Of a stretch of 64,000 nt of DNA, positions 9,602 to 19,877 are shown one piece after another. This DNA is from Pseudomonas paraeruginosa PA7. Lineage in GTDB: Bacteria; Pseudomonadota; Gammaproteobacteria; Pseudomonadales; Pseudomonadaceae. Where the stretch lies: contig NC_009656.1 in the NCBI RefSeq assembly GCF_000017205.1, positions 558,001-622,000 of the forward strand. Direction: 5' to 3'. Each line of letters starts with the position of its first letter. Position 1 is the first letter of the stretch. The position numbers and the translations under genes are program-made. The notes below the pieces were generated by a model. That model saw nothing but the letters and a program-made list of their open reading frames with translations, did no database searches and was not told the origin of the DNA.

Positions 9602-10783
9602 TCAGAAGAACGCCTGGATGCCGGTCTGCGCGCGGCCGAGGATCAGCGCGTGGACATCGTGGGTACCCTCGTAGGTGTTCACCACCTCCAGGTTGACCAG
9701 GTGGCGGGCGATGCCGAACTCGTCGGAGATGCCGTTGCCGCCCAGCATGTCGCGGGCCAGGCGGGCGATGTCGAGGGCCTTGCCGCAGCTGTTGCGCTTC
9801 ATGATCGAGGTGATTTCCACCGCCGCGGTGCCTTCGTCCTTCATCCGCCCCAGGCGCAGGCAGCCTTGCAGGGCCAGGGTGATCTCGGTCTGCATGTCGG
9901 CCAGCTTCTTCTGGATCAGTTGGTTGGCGGCCAGCGGGCGGCCGAACTGCTGGCGGTCGAGCACGTACTGGCGGGCGGTGTGCCAGCAGAACTCGGCGGC
10001 GCCCAGGGCGCCCCACGAAATGCCGTAGCGCGCCGAGTTCAGGCAGGTGAACGGACCGCGCAGGCCGCGTACTTCGGGGAAGGCGTTCTCTTCCGGAACG
10101 AACACGTTGTCCATCACGATCTCGCCGGTGATCGAGGCGCGCAGGCCGACCTTGCCGTGGATCGCCGGGGCGCTCAGGCCTTCCCAGCCCTTCTCGAGGA
10201 CGAAGCCGCGGATCTGCCCTTCGTCGTCCTTGGCCCAGACCACGAAGACGTCGGCGATCGGGCTGTTGGTGATCCACATCTTGCTGCCGCTCAGGCGATA
10301 GCCGCCGTCGACCTTCTTCGCCCGGGTGACCATCGAGCCCGGGTCGGAACCGTGGTTCGGCTCGGTCAGGCCGAAGCAGCCGATGTACTCGCCGCTGGCC
10401 AGCTTGGGCAGGTACTTCTGCCGGGTGGCTTCGTTGCCGAATTCATGGATCGGCACCATCACCAGCGAGGACTGCACGCTCATCATCGAGCGATAGCCGG
10501 AGTCGACGCGCTCGACTTCGCGAGCGATCAGGCCATAGCAGACGTAGTTGAGGCCGCTGCCGCCATAGGCTTCGGGAATGGTCGCGCCGAGCAGGCCGGT
10601 CTCGCCCATCTCGCGGAAGATCTTCGGGTCGGTCTGTTCGTGGCGGAAGGCTTCGAGCACGCGCGGGGCCAGCTTGGCCTGGGCGAACTGCTGGGCGCTG
10701 TCGCGAACCATGCGCTCTTCTTCGGTGAGCTGCTGGTCCAGCAGCAGGGGATCTTCCCAGTTGAAGCTAGCTTTGGTGGCCAT
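9602..10783 (-). CDS. gcdH: Glutaryl-CoA dehydrogenase
   Basis: The 393-residue acyl-CoA dehydrogenase begins [35 protein letters not shown] forms the flavin/substrate loop and [15 protein letters not shown] near the C-terminus carries the catalytic base (Glu about 372), both as in GCDH. It oxidises and decarboxylates glutaryl-CoA to crotonyl-CoA using FAD, in lysine, tryptophan and glutarate catabolism, passing electrons to ETF. It is divergent from the LysR gene at 11004, which is the expected regulator, and is followed by the CoA-transferase. Confidence 0.95.
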   Translation of the reverse strand: MATKASFNWEDPLLLDQQLTEEERMVRDSAQQFAQAKLAPRVLEAFRHEQTDPKIFREMGETGLLGATIPEAYGGSGLNYVCYGLIAREVERVDSGYRSMMSVQSSLVMVPIHEFGNEATRQKYLPKLASGEYIGCFGLTEPNHGSDPGSMVTRAKKVDGGYRLSGSKMWITNSPIADVFVVWAKDDEGQIRGFVLEKGWEGLSAPAIHGKVGLRASITGEIVMDNVFVPEENAFPEVRGLRGPFTCLNSARYGISWGALGAAEFCWHTARQYVLDRQQFGRPLAANQLIQKKLADMQTEITLALQGCLRLGRMKDEGTAAVEITSIMKRNSCGKALDIARLARDMLGGNGISDEFGIARHLVNLEVVNTYEGTHDVHALILGRAQTGIQAFF

Positions 10784-11003
10784 GCGTACATCCTCGTCGA
10801 GCGGTAGCGGAGGCTGGCGTGGGCCAGCCGGAATGGAAGCATCCTAAGAGCCTGGCGAGTGGGGCGGCAAACGAGGAATTCGCACTGATCTGTGCTATTT
10901 TCTCACTCCGAAAAATGAATGCCCGTATTTCATGCCCTTCGCGAGGCGCGAGGAAGCGTGACCAGGGCGTCATAGATGCGAAACCAGCACTCCGGAGTCT
11001 TCC

Positions 11004-11912
11004 GTGCGACGCAAGATCCCTTCCACCGCCGCGCTGGTCAGCTTCGAGTCCGCCGCGCGCCACGAGAGCTTCACCAAGGCGGCGGAAGAACTGTCCCTGA
11101 CCCAGAGCGCGATCTGCCGGCAGATCGCCACGCTCGAGGAGTTCCTCGGTGTCGAGCTGTTCCGTCGCTCGCGGCGCGGGGTCAAGCTCACCGAGGCCGG
11201 GCTGTCCTATAGCCGGCGGGTGGCGGTACGCCTCGACGCGGTGGAGCGCGACACCCTGGCGGTGATGGGCCACCAGGGCGGCGGCGCGATCGAGCTGGCG
11301 GTGGTGCCGACCTTCGGTACCCAGTGGCTGTTGCCGCGGCTCAAGCGCTTCCAGCGTCTGCACCCGGAGGTCACGGTCAACCTGACCAACCGTACCCGTC
11401 CGTTCCTCTTCGCCGACACCGAGTTCGACGCCGCGCTGTACTTCGGCGATGCCGACTGGTCGGGTACCGTCTCGCATTTCCTGATGCGCGAGAATCCGGT
11501 GCCGGTGTGCAGCCCGGAGCTGCTGGGCGGGCGCCGAACGCTGAGCGCCGAGCAGATCGCCGGGCTGCCACTGATGCAGCAGAGCACCCGGCCCTACGGC
11601 TGGCGCCAGTGGTTCCATTCCCAGGGCCTGAACGTCGCCCACGACATGAGCGGGCCGCGCTACGAGCTGTTCTCGATGCTCGCCCAGGCGGCGATGCACG
11701 GCATGGGCGTGGCGCTGGTACCGCCGTTCCTGATCCAGGAGGAACTGGCCGACGGCCGGCTAATCGTGCCCATGCAACATGCCTATTTGAGCGAGAACGC
11801 GTATTACCTGATCATTCCCGAGCGCAGGGTCGAGTCGGCCATGCTCAACGCCTTCCGCGACTGGCTGGTGGAAGAGGCCAGGCAGTACCGCGAGGCCAAC
11901 GGACTCGGCTGA
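11004..11912 (+). CDS. gcdR: LysR-family regulator of the glutarate genes
   Basis: The protein has 302 residues from a GTG start with CCGGAG about eight bases before it. The N-terminal winged helix-turn-helix is clear (FTKAAEELSLTQSAICRQIATLEEFLG), followed by an inducer-binding domain. In fluorescent pseudomonads the LysR regulator divergent from gcdH is called GcdR and activates glutarate use, so I apply that name by position. It shares a 220-base intergenic region with gcdH, where both promoters must lie. Confidence 0.85.
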   Translation: MRRKIPSTAALVSFESAARHESFTKAAEELSLTQSAICRQIATLEEFLGVELFRRSRRGVKLTEAGLSYSRRVAVRLDAVERDTLAVMGHQGGGAIELAVVPTFGTQWLLPRLKRFQRLHPEVTVNLTNRTRPFLFADTEFDAALYFGDADWSGTVSHFLMRENPVPVCSPELLGGRRTLSAEQIAGLPLMQQSTRPYGWRQWFHSQGLNVAHDMSGPRYELFSMLAQAAMHGMGVALVPPFLIQEELADGRLIVPMQHAYLSENAYYLIIPERRVESAMLNAFRDWLVEEARQYREANGLG

Positions 11913-12063
11913 ACGCGCAGGAACACCGGGCGGCGCAGGCAGGACGCGCCGCTCCGGGACCGGGCTTGCCGGCCGGGTCCCGCGGAGCCGCGGCGGCGAT
12001 CCCGCCGGGCATCCTCCACGACGGCCAGGACGGCGGCCGCGGAGCACCACACCAGGAGTTCAC

Positions 12064-12468
12064 ATGAATTTCCACACCCGCAAGTGGGTCAAGCCAGAAG
12101 ATCTCAACCCCAACGGCACCCTGTTCGGTGGCAGCCTGCTGCGCTGGATCGACGAAGAGGCGGCGATCTACGCGATCATCCAGCTGGGCAACCAGCGCGT
12201 GGTCACCAAGTACGTTTCCGAGATCAACTTCGTCAGCTCGGCGCGCCAGGGCGACATCATCGAGTTGGGCATCACCGCCACCGACTTCGGCCGCACCTCG
12301 CTGACCATGACCTGCCACGTGCGCAACAAGATCACCCGCAAGAGCATCCTCACCATCGACAAGATGGTCTTCGTCAACCTCGGCCCGGACGGCTTGCCGG
12401 CGCCCCATGGCAAGACCGAGATCACCTACATCAAGGACCAGTTCAAGGAAGACGAAGTCCTGCCCTGA
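12064..12468 (+). CDS. Hotdog-fold acyl-CoA thioesterase (YciA/ACOT type)
   Basis: This 134-residue protein contains NPNGTLFGGSLLRWIDEEAA, the signature of the acyl-CoA thioester hydrolase family, with the aspartate of the WIDEEA helix as the expected catalytic residue. It should hydrolyse acyl-CoAs in the cytoplasm; chain preference is unknown. It follows gcdR after 150 bases and may or may not belong to the glutarate module. The gene ends at a strong stem-loop shared with the convergent pit gene. Confidence 0.85.
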   Translation: MNFHTRKWVKPEDLNPNGTLFGGSLLRWIDEEAAIYAIIQLGNQRVVTKYVSEINFVSSARQGDIIELGITATDFGRTSLTMTCHVRNKITRKSILTIDKMVFVNLGPDGLPAPHGKTEITYIKDQFKEDEVLP

Positions 12469-12480
12469 GCGGCGCGCCAG

Positions 12481-12504
12481 GCGGCCGGCAGCCGAGCCGG
12501 CCGC
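12481..12504. terminator. Stem-loop between convergent thioesterase and pit genes
   Basis: Arms GCGGCCGGC (12481-12489) and GCCGGCCGC (12496-12504) pair perfectly around AGCCGA. It fills the 42-base gap between two convergent stops and could act in both directions, though the T-run is short (CGCGTTTC). Confidence 0.55.
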
Positions 12505-12510
12505 CGCGTT

Positions 12511-14121
12511 TCAGAACAGCCGGGTGAGCAGCCAGTAGAGCGAGGCCGAGAGCAGGATCGCCGCCGGCAGCGTCAGCACCCAGGCCATCAGCAGGTTGCG
12601 GATGGTCCTCCACTGCAACCCCGAACCGTTCGCCGCCATGGTCCCGGCCACCCCCGAGGAGAGCACGTGGGTGGTGGACACCGGCAAGCCGTACAGGTCC
12701 GCCGCGCCAATGGTCAACATCGCCACGGTTTCCGCCGAGGCGCCCTGGGCGTAGGTCAGGTGGGTCTTGCCGATCTTCTCGCCGACCGTCACCACGATGC
12801 GTTTCCAGCCGACCATGGTGCCCAGGCCGAGGGCGATGGCCACGGCGATCTTTACCCACAGCGGGATGAACTTGGTGGCGTCGTCGATCTTCTGCTTGAA
12901 CGCCTGCAGCTTGCCGCGGGTGTCGGCGTCGAAGCGGCCGACGCCGTCCTGGTCCATCAGGCGGATCGCCTCGGAGGTCAGGTACATGTCGTTGCGCACG
13001 TTGCCCATGGCTTCCGCCGGTACCCGCGAGAACGCACCGTAGCCTTTCACTTCCCGGCCGATCGAGCCGGTCAGCGCGGCCAGCGCCGGGATCAGCTCAG
13101 GCGATGCCTGCTTGCTGCGCACGTACTCGGAGAGCACCTGGCGCGGATCGGCCGGCGCCGGTTGCGGCGCGCTCTTCACCAGCGCTTGCCGGGTGACCTC
13201 GGCGACCGCGGCGAACTGCACCGCCTGGTCCGCCGGCATGGTGCGGTTCAGCGCGTAGGCCATCGGCAGGGTGCCGACCAGGATCAGCATGATCAGGCCC
13301 ATGCCTTTCTGCCCGTCGTTGGAGCCGTGGGCGAACGATACCCCGGTGCAGGTCAGGATCAGCAGGCCGCGGATCCACCAGGGCGGCGGCGCCTTGCCCT
13401 TCGGCGCCTTGTACAGTGCGCGGTTCTTCACCAGCAGGCGCAGCGCCAGGAGCAGCAGGGCGGCGCAGGCGAAGCCGATCAGCGGCGAAAGCAGCAGCGA
13501 GTAGCCGACCTTGCTCGCCTGGCCCCAGTCCACCCCGCTGGTGCCGTCGCGGCCGTGCATCAGCGCATTGGCCACGCCGACGCCGATGATCGAGCCGATC
13601 AGGGTGTGCGAGGACGACGCCGGCAGGCCCAGCCACCAGGTCCCGAGGTTCCACAGGATGGCGGCGATCAGCAGGGCGAAGACCATGGCGAAGCCGGCCG
13701 AGGAACCGACTTGCAGGATCAGTTCCACCGGCAGCAGGGCGATGATGCCGAAGGCCACCGCGCCGCTGGAGAGCAATACGCCGAGGAAGTTGAAGCAGCC
13801 CGACCAGACCACCGCGAAGTGCGGCGGCAGCGAGTGGGTGTAGATCACCGTGGCCACGGCGTTGGCGGTGTCGTGGAAGCCGTTGACGAATTCGAAGCCG
13901 AGGGCGATCAGCAGGGCCACGCCGAGCAGCAGGAAGGGCGTCCAGGTGGTGACCGCGCTGCCGACGTCGTCGATGTCCTGCACCAGGCTGTAGGCGCTGA
14001 ACAGCAGGCCGATGGCGAGGGCGGCGAAGAAGACGATGGCGGCGAGGCGGCCGGGCTTGTGCTCGAGTTGCGGCTTGCCGGCGCTGGCGATGGCGTCGGC
14101 GGGAAGGACATCGGTGGTCAT
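12511..14121 (-). CDS. Low-affinity inorganic phosphate transporter, Pit family
   Basis: From ATG at 14121 the protein has 536 residues. The two inverted Pit signatures are present: FVNGFHDTANAVATVIYT in the first half and GVSFAHGSNDGQKGMG in the second, plus YGLPVSTTHVLSSG in the final membrane segment. It imports phosphate, probably as a neutral metal-phosphate, with protons. A long hydrophilic segment (TRQALVKSAPQPAPADPRQV and onwards, about 150 residues) separates membrane blocks, as in PitA. A TTG start 18 codons upstream is also possible; the ribosome-binding site is weak for both. Confidence 0.88.
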   Translation of the reverse strand: MTTDVLPADAIASAGKPQLEHKPGRLAAIVFFAALAIGLLFSAYSLVQDIDDVGSAVTTWTPFLLLGVALLIALGFEFVNGFHDTANAVATVIYTHSLPPHFAVVWSGCFNFLGVLLSSGAVAFGIIALLPVELILQVGSSAGFAMVFALLIAAILWNLGTWWLGLPASSSHTLIGSIIGVGVANALMHGRDGTSGVDWGQASKVGYSLLLSPLIGFACAALLLLALRLLVKNRALYKAPKGKAPPPWWIRGLLILTCTGVSFAHGSNDGQKGMGLIMLILVGTLPMAYALNRTMPADQAVQFAAVAEVTRQALVKSAPQPAPADPRQVLSEYVRSKQASPELIPALAALTGSIGREVKGYGAFSRVPAEAMGNVRNDMYLTSEAIRLMDQDGVGRFDADTRGKLQAFKQKIDDATKFIPLWVKIAVAIALGLGTMVGWKRIVVTVGEKIGKTHLTYAQGASAETVAMLTIGAADLYGLPVSTTHVLSSGVAGTMAANGSGLQWRTIRNLLMAWVLTLPAAILLSASLYWLLTRLF

Positions 14122-14499
14122 GGTGCAGGTCCGCGCTGGGGTGACCGGCACATCATGGGCAGGCGATTGTGACAAGTTGTGTCTTGCGCCTGTCGGCTTC
14201 GGCTGGCGAAGAAAAGGGCAGGGGCCGCGGGAGGCCGCTGGAAGCCGGATGGGGTCGGGCGCCAGGCGGCCTGCCCGCTGCGGGCGCGAAGGTTAATGAA
14301 TTCCTGCGATGAGTGCCATCATTTCGTCGCTAGAAAGTTGGCATGTCGAGAGATTTGCCGAACCGGACACGCTCGGGAAGGCGAGAGGCGCTGGACTAGA
14401 CTGAGAAGTGCGCGGCAGGACCGGTCGCTTGCCGGTCCGTCGCGCGGGACGAGCGTCTTCGTCCCGGGGTGGCCCGGCCGGGCGGCCGGGGAGGTCGAT

Positions 14500-15831
14500 A
14501 TGCGTATGCCGTGGCGGCTCGCGCTGGCGCTGTGGCTGTGCTTAGCCGGCCAGGCATGCCTGGCCGCCAGCGCAACGGTGCGGGTACTCTCCGTGGACGG
14601 CGCGATCGGCCCGGCCAGCGCCGATTACCTGGTGCGCGGCATCCAGCGTGCCGCCGAGGACGGCGCGCAACTGGTGGTGCTGGAAATGGACACGCCCGGC
14701 GGCCTGGACCCATCGATGCGGCGCATCGTCAAGGCGATCCTCGCCAGCCGGGTACCGGTCGCCGGCTTCGTCGCTCCCGCCGGCGCCCGGGCGGCCAGCG
14801 CCGGTACCTATATCCTCTACGCCTGCCATGTCGCGGCGATGGCGCCCGGTACCAATCTCGGCGCCGCCACGCCGGTGGCGCTGGGGGCGCCGGACGAAGC
14901 CGAAGGCAAACCCCCGGCGCGGGGCGCCGGCCCCATGGCGCGCAAGCAGGTCAACGATGCCGCCGCCTATATCCGCGGCCTCGCGCAACTGCGCGGGCGC
15001 AACGCCGAATGGGCCGAGCGCGCGGTGCGCGAGGCGGTCAGCCTGGCGGCGAGCGAGGCGGCGGCGCAGAAGGTGATCGACCTGCAGGCTCGCGATCTGC
15101 CCGACCTGCTGCGCCAGCTCGATGGCCGCAGCCTGCGCGTCGGCGAGCGCGCGTTGACCCTGGCCACCACCGGCGCCACGGTCGAGCGCCAGGCACCGGA
15201 CTGGCGCGCGCGGCTGCTGGCGGTGCTCACCGACCCCAGCGTGGCGCTGATCCTGATGATGATCGGTATCTACGGGCTGATCTTCGAACTGGCCAATCCC
15301 GGCATGGCGCTGCCCGGCGTGCTTGGCGGCATCTGCCTGCTGCTCGGCCTGTACGCCCTGCAGATGCTGCCGGTCAACTACGCCGGTCTGGCGCTGATCG
15401 CGCTGGGCCTGGCGTTCATGGTGGGCGAGGCGTTCGTCGCCAGTTTCGGCGTGCTCGGCATCGGCGGGATCGTCTCGTTCGTGGCCGGCGCGCTGATCCT
15501 GATCGATACCGAGGTGCCCGGCTACGGCATTCCGCCAGGCCTGGTGGTGGCCCTGGCATTGCTCAGCGCGGCGCTGATCGTCGGTCTGCTGGGCATGGCC
15601 CTGCGCGCTCGCCGGCAGGCGGTGGTGAGTGGCACCGCCGGACTGGTCGGCAGTCTGGCGACTGTGGCGGCGGTGGATCCCGAACAACCCTGCGCAGGCT
15701 GGGTGCTGCTCCAGGGCGAGCGCTGGCGGGTGCTCGCCACGCGGCCGCTGGCGGTGGGCCAGCCGGTCTGGGTGCTGGCACGCAAGGGCCTGCTCCTGGA
15801 AGTCGCGCTGGCCGATGAAGGAGGTGGATGA
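14500..15831 (+). CDS. NfeD-type membrane-bound serine protease (ClpP class)
   Basis: The gene encodes 443 residues from ATG at 14500, preceded by GGGGAGG. A signal sequence ([22 protein letters not shown]) leads to a ClpP-like protease domain: [14 protein letters not shown], then [18 protein letters not shown] with the serine nucleophile in the ASAGT segment. Four to five membrane helices and a C-terminal NfeD/OB domain follow. Proteins of this type partner with a stomatin-like SPFH protein, and such a gene overlaps the stop codon. Together they probably form a membrane quality-control protease. Confidence 0.88.
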   Translation: MRMPWRLALALWLCLAGQACLAASATVRVLSVDGAIGPASADYLVRGIQRAAEDGAQLVVLEMDTPGGLDPSMRRIVKAILASRVPVAGFVAPAGARAASAGTYILYACHVAAMAPGTNLGAATPVALGAPDEAEGKPPARGAGPMARKQVNDAAAYIRGLAQLRGRNAEWAERAVREAVSLAASEAAAQKVIDLQARDLPDLLRQLDGRSLRVGERALTLATTGATVERQAPDWRARLLAVLTDPSVALILMMIGIYGLIFELANPGMALPGVLGGICLLLGLYALQMLPVNYAGLALIALGLAFMVGEAFVASFGVLGIGGIVSFVAGALILIDTEVPGYGIPPGLVVALALLSAALIVGLLGMALRARRQAVVSGTAGLVGSLATVAAVDPEQPCAGWVLLQGERWRVLATRPLAVGQPVWVLARKGLLLEVALADEGGG

Positions 15832-16622
15832 TGGGTATTTCCTATGGTTTGGCGATGTTGCTGGCGTTCCTCGCGCTGCTGCTGTTCAGCGCGCTGCGCA
15901 TCCTCCGCGAGTACGAGCGCGGCGTGGTGTTCCAGCTCGGGCGCTTCTGGAAGGTCAAGGGGCCGGGGCTGGTGCTGGTGATCCCGGCGCTCCAGCAGAT
16001 GGTGCGCATCGACCTGCGCACCATCGTTCTCGACGTGCCGCCGCAGGATGTGATTTCCCGCGACAACGTTTCGGTGAAGGTCAACGCGGTGGTGTACTTC
16101 CGCGTACTCGATCCGCAGAAGGCGATCATCCAGGTGGAGAACTACCTGGCCGCCACCAGCCAACTGGCGCAGACCACCCTGCGCGCGGTGCTGGGCAAGC
16201 ATGAACTGGACGAGATGCTCGCCGAGCGCGAGCGCCTGAACCTGGATATCCAGCAGGTGCTCGACGCGCAGACCGATGCCTGGGGCATCAAGGTGGCGAA
16301 TGTGGAAATCAAGCACGTCGATCTCAACGAATCGATGGTCCGCGCCATCGCCCGGCAGGCCGAGGCGGAACGTGAGCGCAGGGCCAAGGTGATCCACGCC
16401 GAGGGCGAGCTGCAAGCCTCGGAGAAACTCATGCAGGCGGCGCAGATGCTCGGCCGGCAGAGCGGTGCCATGCAGTTGCGCTACATGCAGACCCTCGGTG
16501 CGATCGCTGGCGACAAGAGTACGACCATCGTCTTCCCGATGCCGATCGAACTCTTCGGCGGCAAGTACCCAGGTGCCGCGCCGCGGAACGAAAAGGCTGC
16601 CGGAGAGGACCAGGAGAGGTGA
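15831..16622 (+). CDS. Slipin / stomatin-like SPFH-domain membrane protein
   Basis: This 263-residue protein has one N-terminal membrane helix, then the band-7 domain ([22 protein letters not shown]) and a helical C-terminal region rich in Glu/Arg ([20 protein letters not shown]). Two ATG codons are adjacent (15828 and 15831). The perfect AAGGAGGT at 15818-15825 is only two bases from the first but five from the second, so I chose 15831. The stop of nfeD overlaps the start, indicating coupled translation with its protease partner. It would oligomerise at the inner membrane. Confidence 0.9.
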   Translation: MGISYGLAMLLAFLALLLFSALRILREYERGVVFQLGRFWKVKGPGLVLVIPALQQMVRIDLRTIVLDVPPQDVISRDNVSVKVNAVVYFRVLDPQKAIIQVENYLAATSQLAQTTLRAVLGKHELDEMLAERERLNLDIQQVLDAQTDAWGIKVANVEIKHVDLNESMVRAIARQAEAERERRAKVIHAEGELQASEKLMQAAQMLGRQSGAMQLRYMQTLGAIAGDKSTTIVFPMPIELFGGKYPGAAPRNEKAAGEDQER

Positions 16623-16730
16623 AAGCGCCCGGTTTGTGATCGAAATATCATCGAGCCGCGACACGGGGACATGCGTGCCCGGGGTCGGGATGGCTATGCT
16701 GTGGCGATCCATCCCCGGGAACCGTCCTTC

Positions 16731-17462
16731 ATGCTGCGATGCGCACTCCTGCTGCTGTCATTGCTTCTTTCCTGTGCTTCGCCCGCCGCCAACCTGCGCC
16801 TGGTCGGCGACGCCTGGCCGCCCTTCGTCGATGCGCGCCTGCCCGGCAACGGCCTGGCGGTCGAGCTGGTGACCACCGCGCTCAAGCGTGCCGGCTTCGA
16901 CGCCAGCTTCCAGCAGGTGCCCTGGTCGCGGGCCCTGTACGGCGTGCGCAGCGGCGACTACGACATCGCCCTGAGCGCCTGGTACGAGCCTGCCCGCAGC
17001 CTCTATGGGCAGTTTTCCCGCGCCTACCTGACCAACCGCATCCGCCTGCTGCAACGCAAGGGCCGCGGCATCGAGTTCACCCGCCTGAGCGACCTGCGGC
17101 CCTACCGCATCGCGGTGGTGCGCGACTACGCCTACGCCCCCGAGTTCGACCGCGACAGCGGGCTGCAGAAGGTCAACGTGACCAGCTTCGCCAATGCCGC
17201 GCGGATGCTCGAGGCGGGGCGGGTCGACCTGGCGGTGGAGGATGAGCTGGCGCTGGGCTTCGCCCTCAACGGCGAACTGGCCTACCTGCGCGACAAGCTC
17301 GAGGTCCTGCCGACGCCGCTCGGCGAAAATGGCCTGCACCTGCTGGTGAGCCTGAGGAACCCGCGCCACGAGGAAATCGTCGACGGCTTCGACCTGGCCA
17401 TCCGCGGCATGCGCGACGACGGCAGCTACCAGCGTCTGCTGCAGCGCTACGGCGCGCGCTAG
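16731..17462 (+). CDS. Exported solute-binding protein, family 3 type
   Basis: The 243-residue product starts MLRCALLLLSLLLSCASPAA, a clear signal peptide, and continues NLRLVGDAWPPFVDARLPG and SGDYDIALSAWYEPARS, typical of periplasmic amino-acid-binding proteins. No permease or ATPase genes are near, so it may be an orphan sensor or binding protein rather than part of an ABC importer. The start was placed at 16731 because it gives the signal peptide; the ribosome-binding site is weak. Its last four bases overlap the end of the convergent yccS-like gene. Ligand unknown. Confidence 0.78.
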   Translation: MLRCALLLLSLLLSCASPAANLRLVGDAWPPFVDARLPGNGLAVELVTTALKRAGFDASFQQVPWSRALYGVRSGDYDIALSAWYEPARSLYGQFSRAYLTNRIRLLQRKGRGIEFTRLSDLRPYRIAVVRDYAYAPEFDRDSGLQKVNVTSFANAARMLEAGRVDLAVEDELALGFALNGELAYLRDKLEVLPTPLGENGLHLLVSLRNPRHEEIVDGFDLAIRGMRDDGSYQRLLQRYGAR

Positions 17463-19660
17463 GGCTGCCCGGGCAGCGGCTGCTCGCCGGCCAGTTCCTT
17501 CTTCAACAGGTGCGCGGCCAGGGTGCGCAGCGGCGCGAGCTGGCGGCAGATGTGCGCCAGCTGGGTCTGCACCAGGCGATGGCCGTCGTCCATTTCCTCG
17601 GGCATCTGTTCCAGTTCCTTGGCCAGCGCTTCCTCCTCCTCGCTGTAGATGGCGACCGGACGCTTCTGCTCCAGGCAGGCGGCGATCTCCTCCAGACTGG
17701 CGGAGAGGCGCTCGGCGGCGCGTTGCAGGAGGCCGTCGCTGGCGTCCTCGGGCAGGTTCTCGCGGTGCGCGCCGAGGCCGGACAGGTAGCTGAGCAGGGT
17801 GTGCGTGAGGACCAGGAAGCGGAAGCCGATCTCCGCGTCCTTCCTGAAGTGGCCGGGCTCCAGGAGCATGTTCGAGAGGGTGGTGGAGAGCGCCGCGTCG
17901 GCGTTGTGCGCGTTGCGCCGGGCGGTGCGGTAGTCGAGGTCGTCGCGCTTGCCGGTGGCGTACTGCTGCATGATCTGCCGCAGGTAGCGGCTGTTGCAGG
18001 CCAGGGTGTTGGCGAGCATGCGGTTGAGCCGGCGGCCCTGCCAGTCGGGCAGCACCAGGAACACCGCGAGGCCGGCGATCAGGCTGCCCAGCAGGGTGTC
18101 GAACAGGCGCGGCAGGATAAGTCCGTAGCCGTCGCCGACCTGGTTGAAGCAGAACAGCACCAGCAGGGTGATCGCCGCCGTCGCCAGGGTATAGCGGCTG
18201 CTGCGGGTGGCGAAGAAGGCCACCCCGGCGGCGACCGCGAACAGCGACTGCACCAGCGGGTTGGGGAACAGGTCGATCAGCGCCCAGCCGGCCACCAGGC
18301 CGACCAGGGTACCGAGGATCCGCTGCACCAGGCGCAGGCGGGTCGCACCGTAGTTGGGCTGGCAGACGAACACCGTGGTGAGCAGGATCCAGTAGCCCTG
18401 GGTCGGGTGGATCCAGTGCAGCACACCATAGCCGGCGGTCAGCGCCAGGGCCATGCGCAGGCCGTGGCGGAACAGCAGCGAGGTCGGGGTGAGCTGCTGG
18501 CGCAGGCGCTCGAAGGCGTCCTTCAGGCTGCGCGGCGAGCGATCGAGCAGGGCGCTGTCCTGTTCGTCGGCGATGGCGTCCGGATTGCTCGCCCCGGCCA
18601 GCTTGCGGTCCAGCGTGGCGAGGTTGGCGGCCAGGGCGCCGAGCGAGCGCAATAGGCCCTTCCAGGCCGGGTTGCTCTGCTGGCGCAGGTGTTCGAGCGA
18701 TGCCTGCAGGTCCTCCAGGGCCTGCTCGCTGTCGTCGTAGTCGAACGGCTGGCGCAGGCGGATCGCCCGCGCCAGGGCCTGGCAGGCCTTGCCCTGCTGG
18801 TTGAGCAGGCGCTGGCAGCGGAACAGCACGTCGCTGTGGAAGAACGCTTCGGCCAGGCGGTTGTACGGGTAGTGCGAGGAACTGGCGCGCTCGTGGACAT
18901 CCTGGGCGATGAAGTAGAGTTTCAGGTAGCGGCTCACCTTCGGCCCCGGGCGGCCGTGGCCGAGGCGGTTGAGGATGGTCTCCTTGGCCTGGTTCAGCGC
19001 CACCACCACCTTGCCGTTCTGCCGCGCCAGCGCCAGGCGCTGGCCTTCCACGTCGAGCTGGCGCAGGGGTTCGAACAGGCTCGACTTGATCCGCAGGTAC
19101 TCGCCCAGTTCGAAGTACAGGCGCGCCAGGCTCTGCTGCACCGGCTGGTTGGAGAACAGCGCGTTCCACAGCACCGAGAGCAGCCCGTACCACGCCGCGC
19201 CGGCCACCAGCAGCAGCGGTTCGTGCCAGACGTCGGCGACCTCGCCGCCGCGCTGGTCGACGCCGATCATGGTGTAGATCGACAGGATCAGGGTCGCCGA
19301 GGCGATCGCCGCGTAGCGTTCGCCGAGAGCGCCGAGCAGGATCATGCCGAACGCCGACAGCGCCATCCCGGAAACGAACAGCCAGGGATAGGGAAACAGG
19401 AGTTCGACGGCGAAGGCGGCGACGCTGAAGCACAGCAGGGTCACCAGTAGCGCCTGCAGGCGGCCGAGCCAGTTGTCGTCGGTCTCCGCCAGGGCGCTGG
19501 CGATGATCCCGAGGAACAGCGGGATCAGCAGCTCGATGCGGCCCTGCCACCAGCACAGCAGCATGGCTCCGGCCAGGGCGAGGAAGACCCGCAGGCTATA
19601 GGCGAACTTGTCGAGGGCCCAGAGGCGGCGGAGCGTATGTGTCAGCGAAGTGGGCGGCAT
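17459..19660 (-). CDS. YccS-type FUSC-family inner-membrane protein
   Basis: The protein has 733 residues with two blocks of membrane helices, one in the first 170 residues (RVFLALAGAMLLCWWQGRIE) and one in the middle (HGLRMALALTAGYGVLHWIH onwards), each followed by long soluble segments. This duplicated layout matches the YccS/YhfK family, related to aromatic-acid exporters (AaeB) and FUSC proteins. Members are thought to be efflux or envelope proteins, but the substrate is not known. It is monocistronic, with about 217 bases before dbpA's end. Confidence 0.8.
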   Translation of the reverse strand: MPPTSLTHTLRRLWALDKFAYSLRVFLALAGAMLLCWWQGRIELLIPLFLGIIASALAETDDNWLGRLQALLVTLLCFSVAAFAVELLFPYPWLFVSGMALSAFGMILLGALGERYAAIASATLILSIYTMIGVDQRGGEVADVWHEPLLLVAGAAWYGLLSVLWNALFSNQPVQQSLARLYFELGEYLRIKSSLFEPLRQLDVEGQRLALARQNGKVVVALNQAKETILNRLGHGRPGPKVSRYLKLYFIAQDVHERASSSHYPYNRLAEAFFHSDVLFRCQRLLNQQGKACQALARAIRLRQPFDYDDSEQALEDLQASLEHLRQQSNPAWKGLLRSLGALAANLATLDRKLAGASNPDAIADEQDSALLDRSPRSLKDAFERLRQQLTPTSLLFRHGLRMALALTAGYGVLHWIHPTQGYWILLTTVFVCQPNYGATRLRLVQRILGTLVGLVAGWALIDLFPNPLVQSLFAVAAGVAFFATRSSRYTLATAAITLLVLFCFNQVGDGYGLILPRLFDTLLGSLIAGLAVFLVLPDWQGRRLNRMLANTLACNSRYLRQIMQQYATGKRDDLDYRTARRNAHNADAALSTTLSNMLLEPGHFRKDAEIGFRFLVLTHTLLSYLSGLGAHRENLPEDASDGLLQRAAERLSASLEEIAACLEQKRPVAIYSEEEEALAKELEQMPEEMDDGHRLVQTQLAHICRQLAPLRTLAAHLLKKELAGEQPLPGQP

Positions 19661-19877
19661 GGGGGCGGAGGGCTGTCCGAGGGTCCGTGATTCAGCCTAT
19701 GTGGGCTGTCTGGCGAATTCAAATGGCTCGCACGGGTTGCTGTCCCGCCCGAGCCGGCCATTCGCGGATGCAGGCTTCGTGCCTTCGAGCGCTGAGACGC
19801 CGGCGCCGGCGCGGAAGCCACCCGCCGGCGCGGCTCGCGCCCTGACCGCGGCGCGCGGCGGTTGCCGCAGGGGGCCG

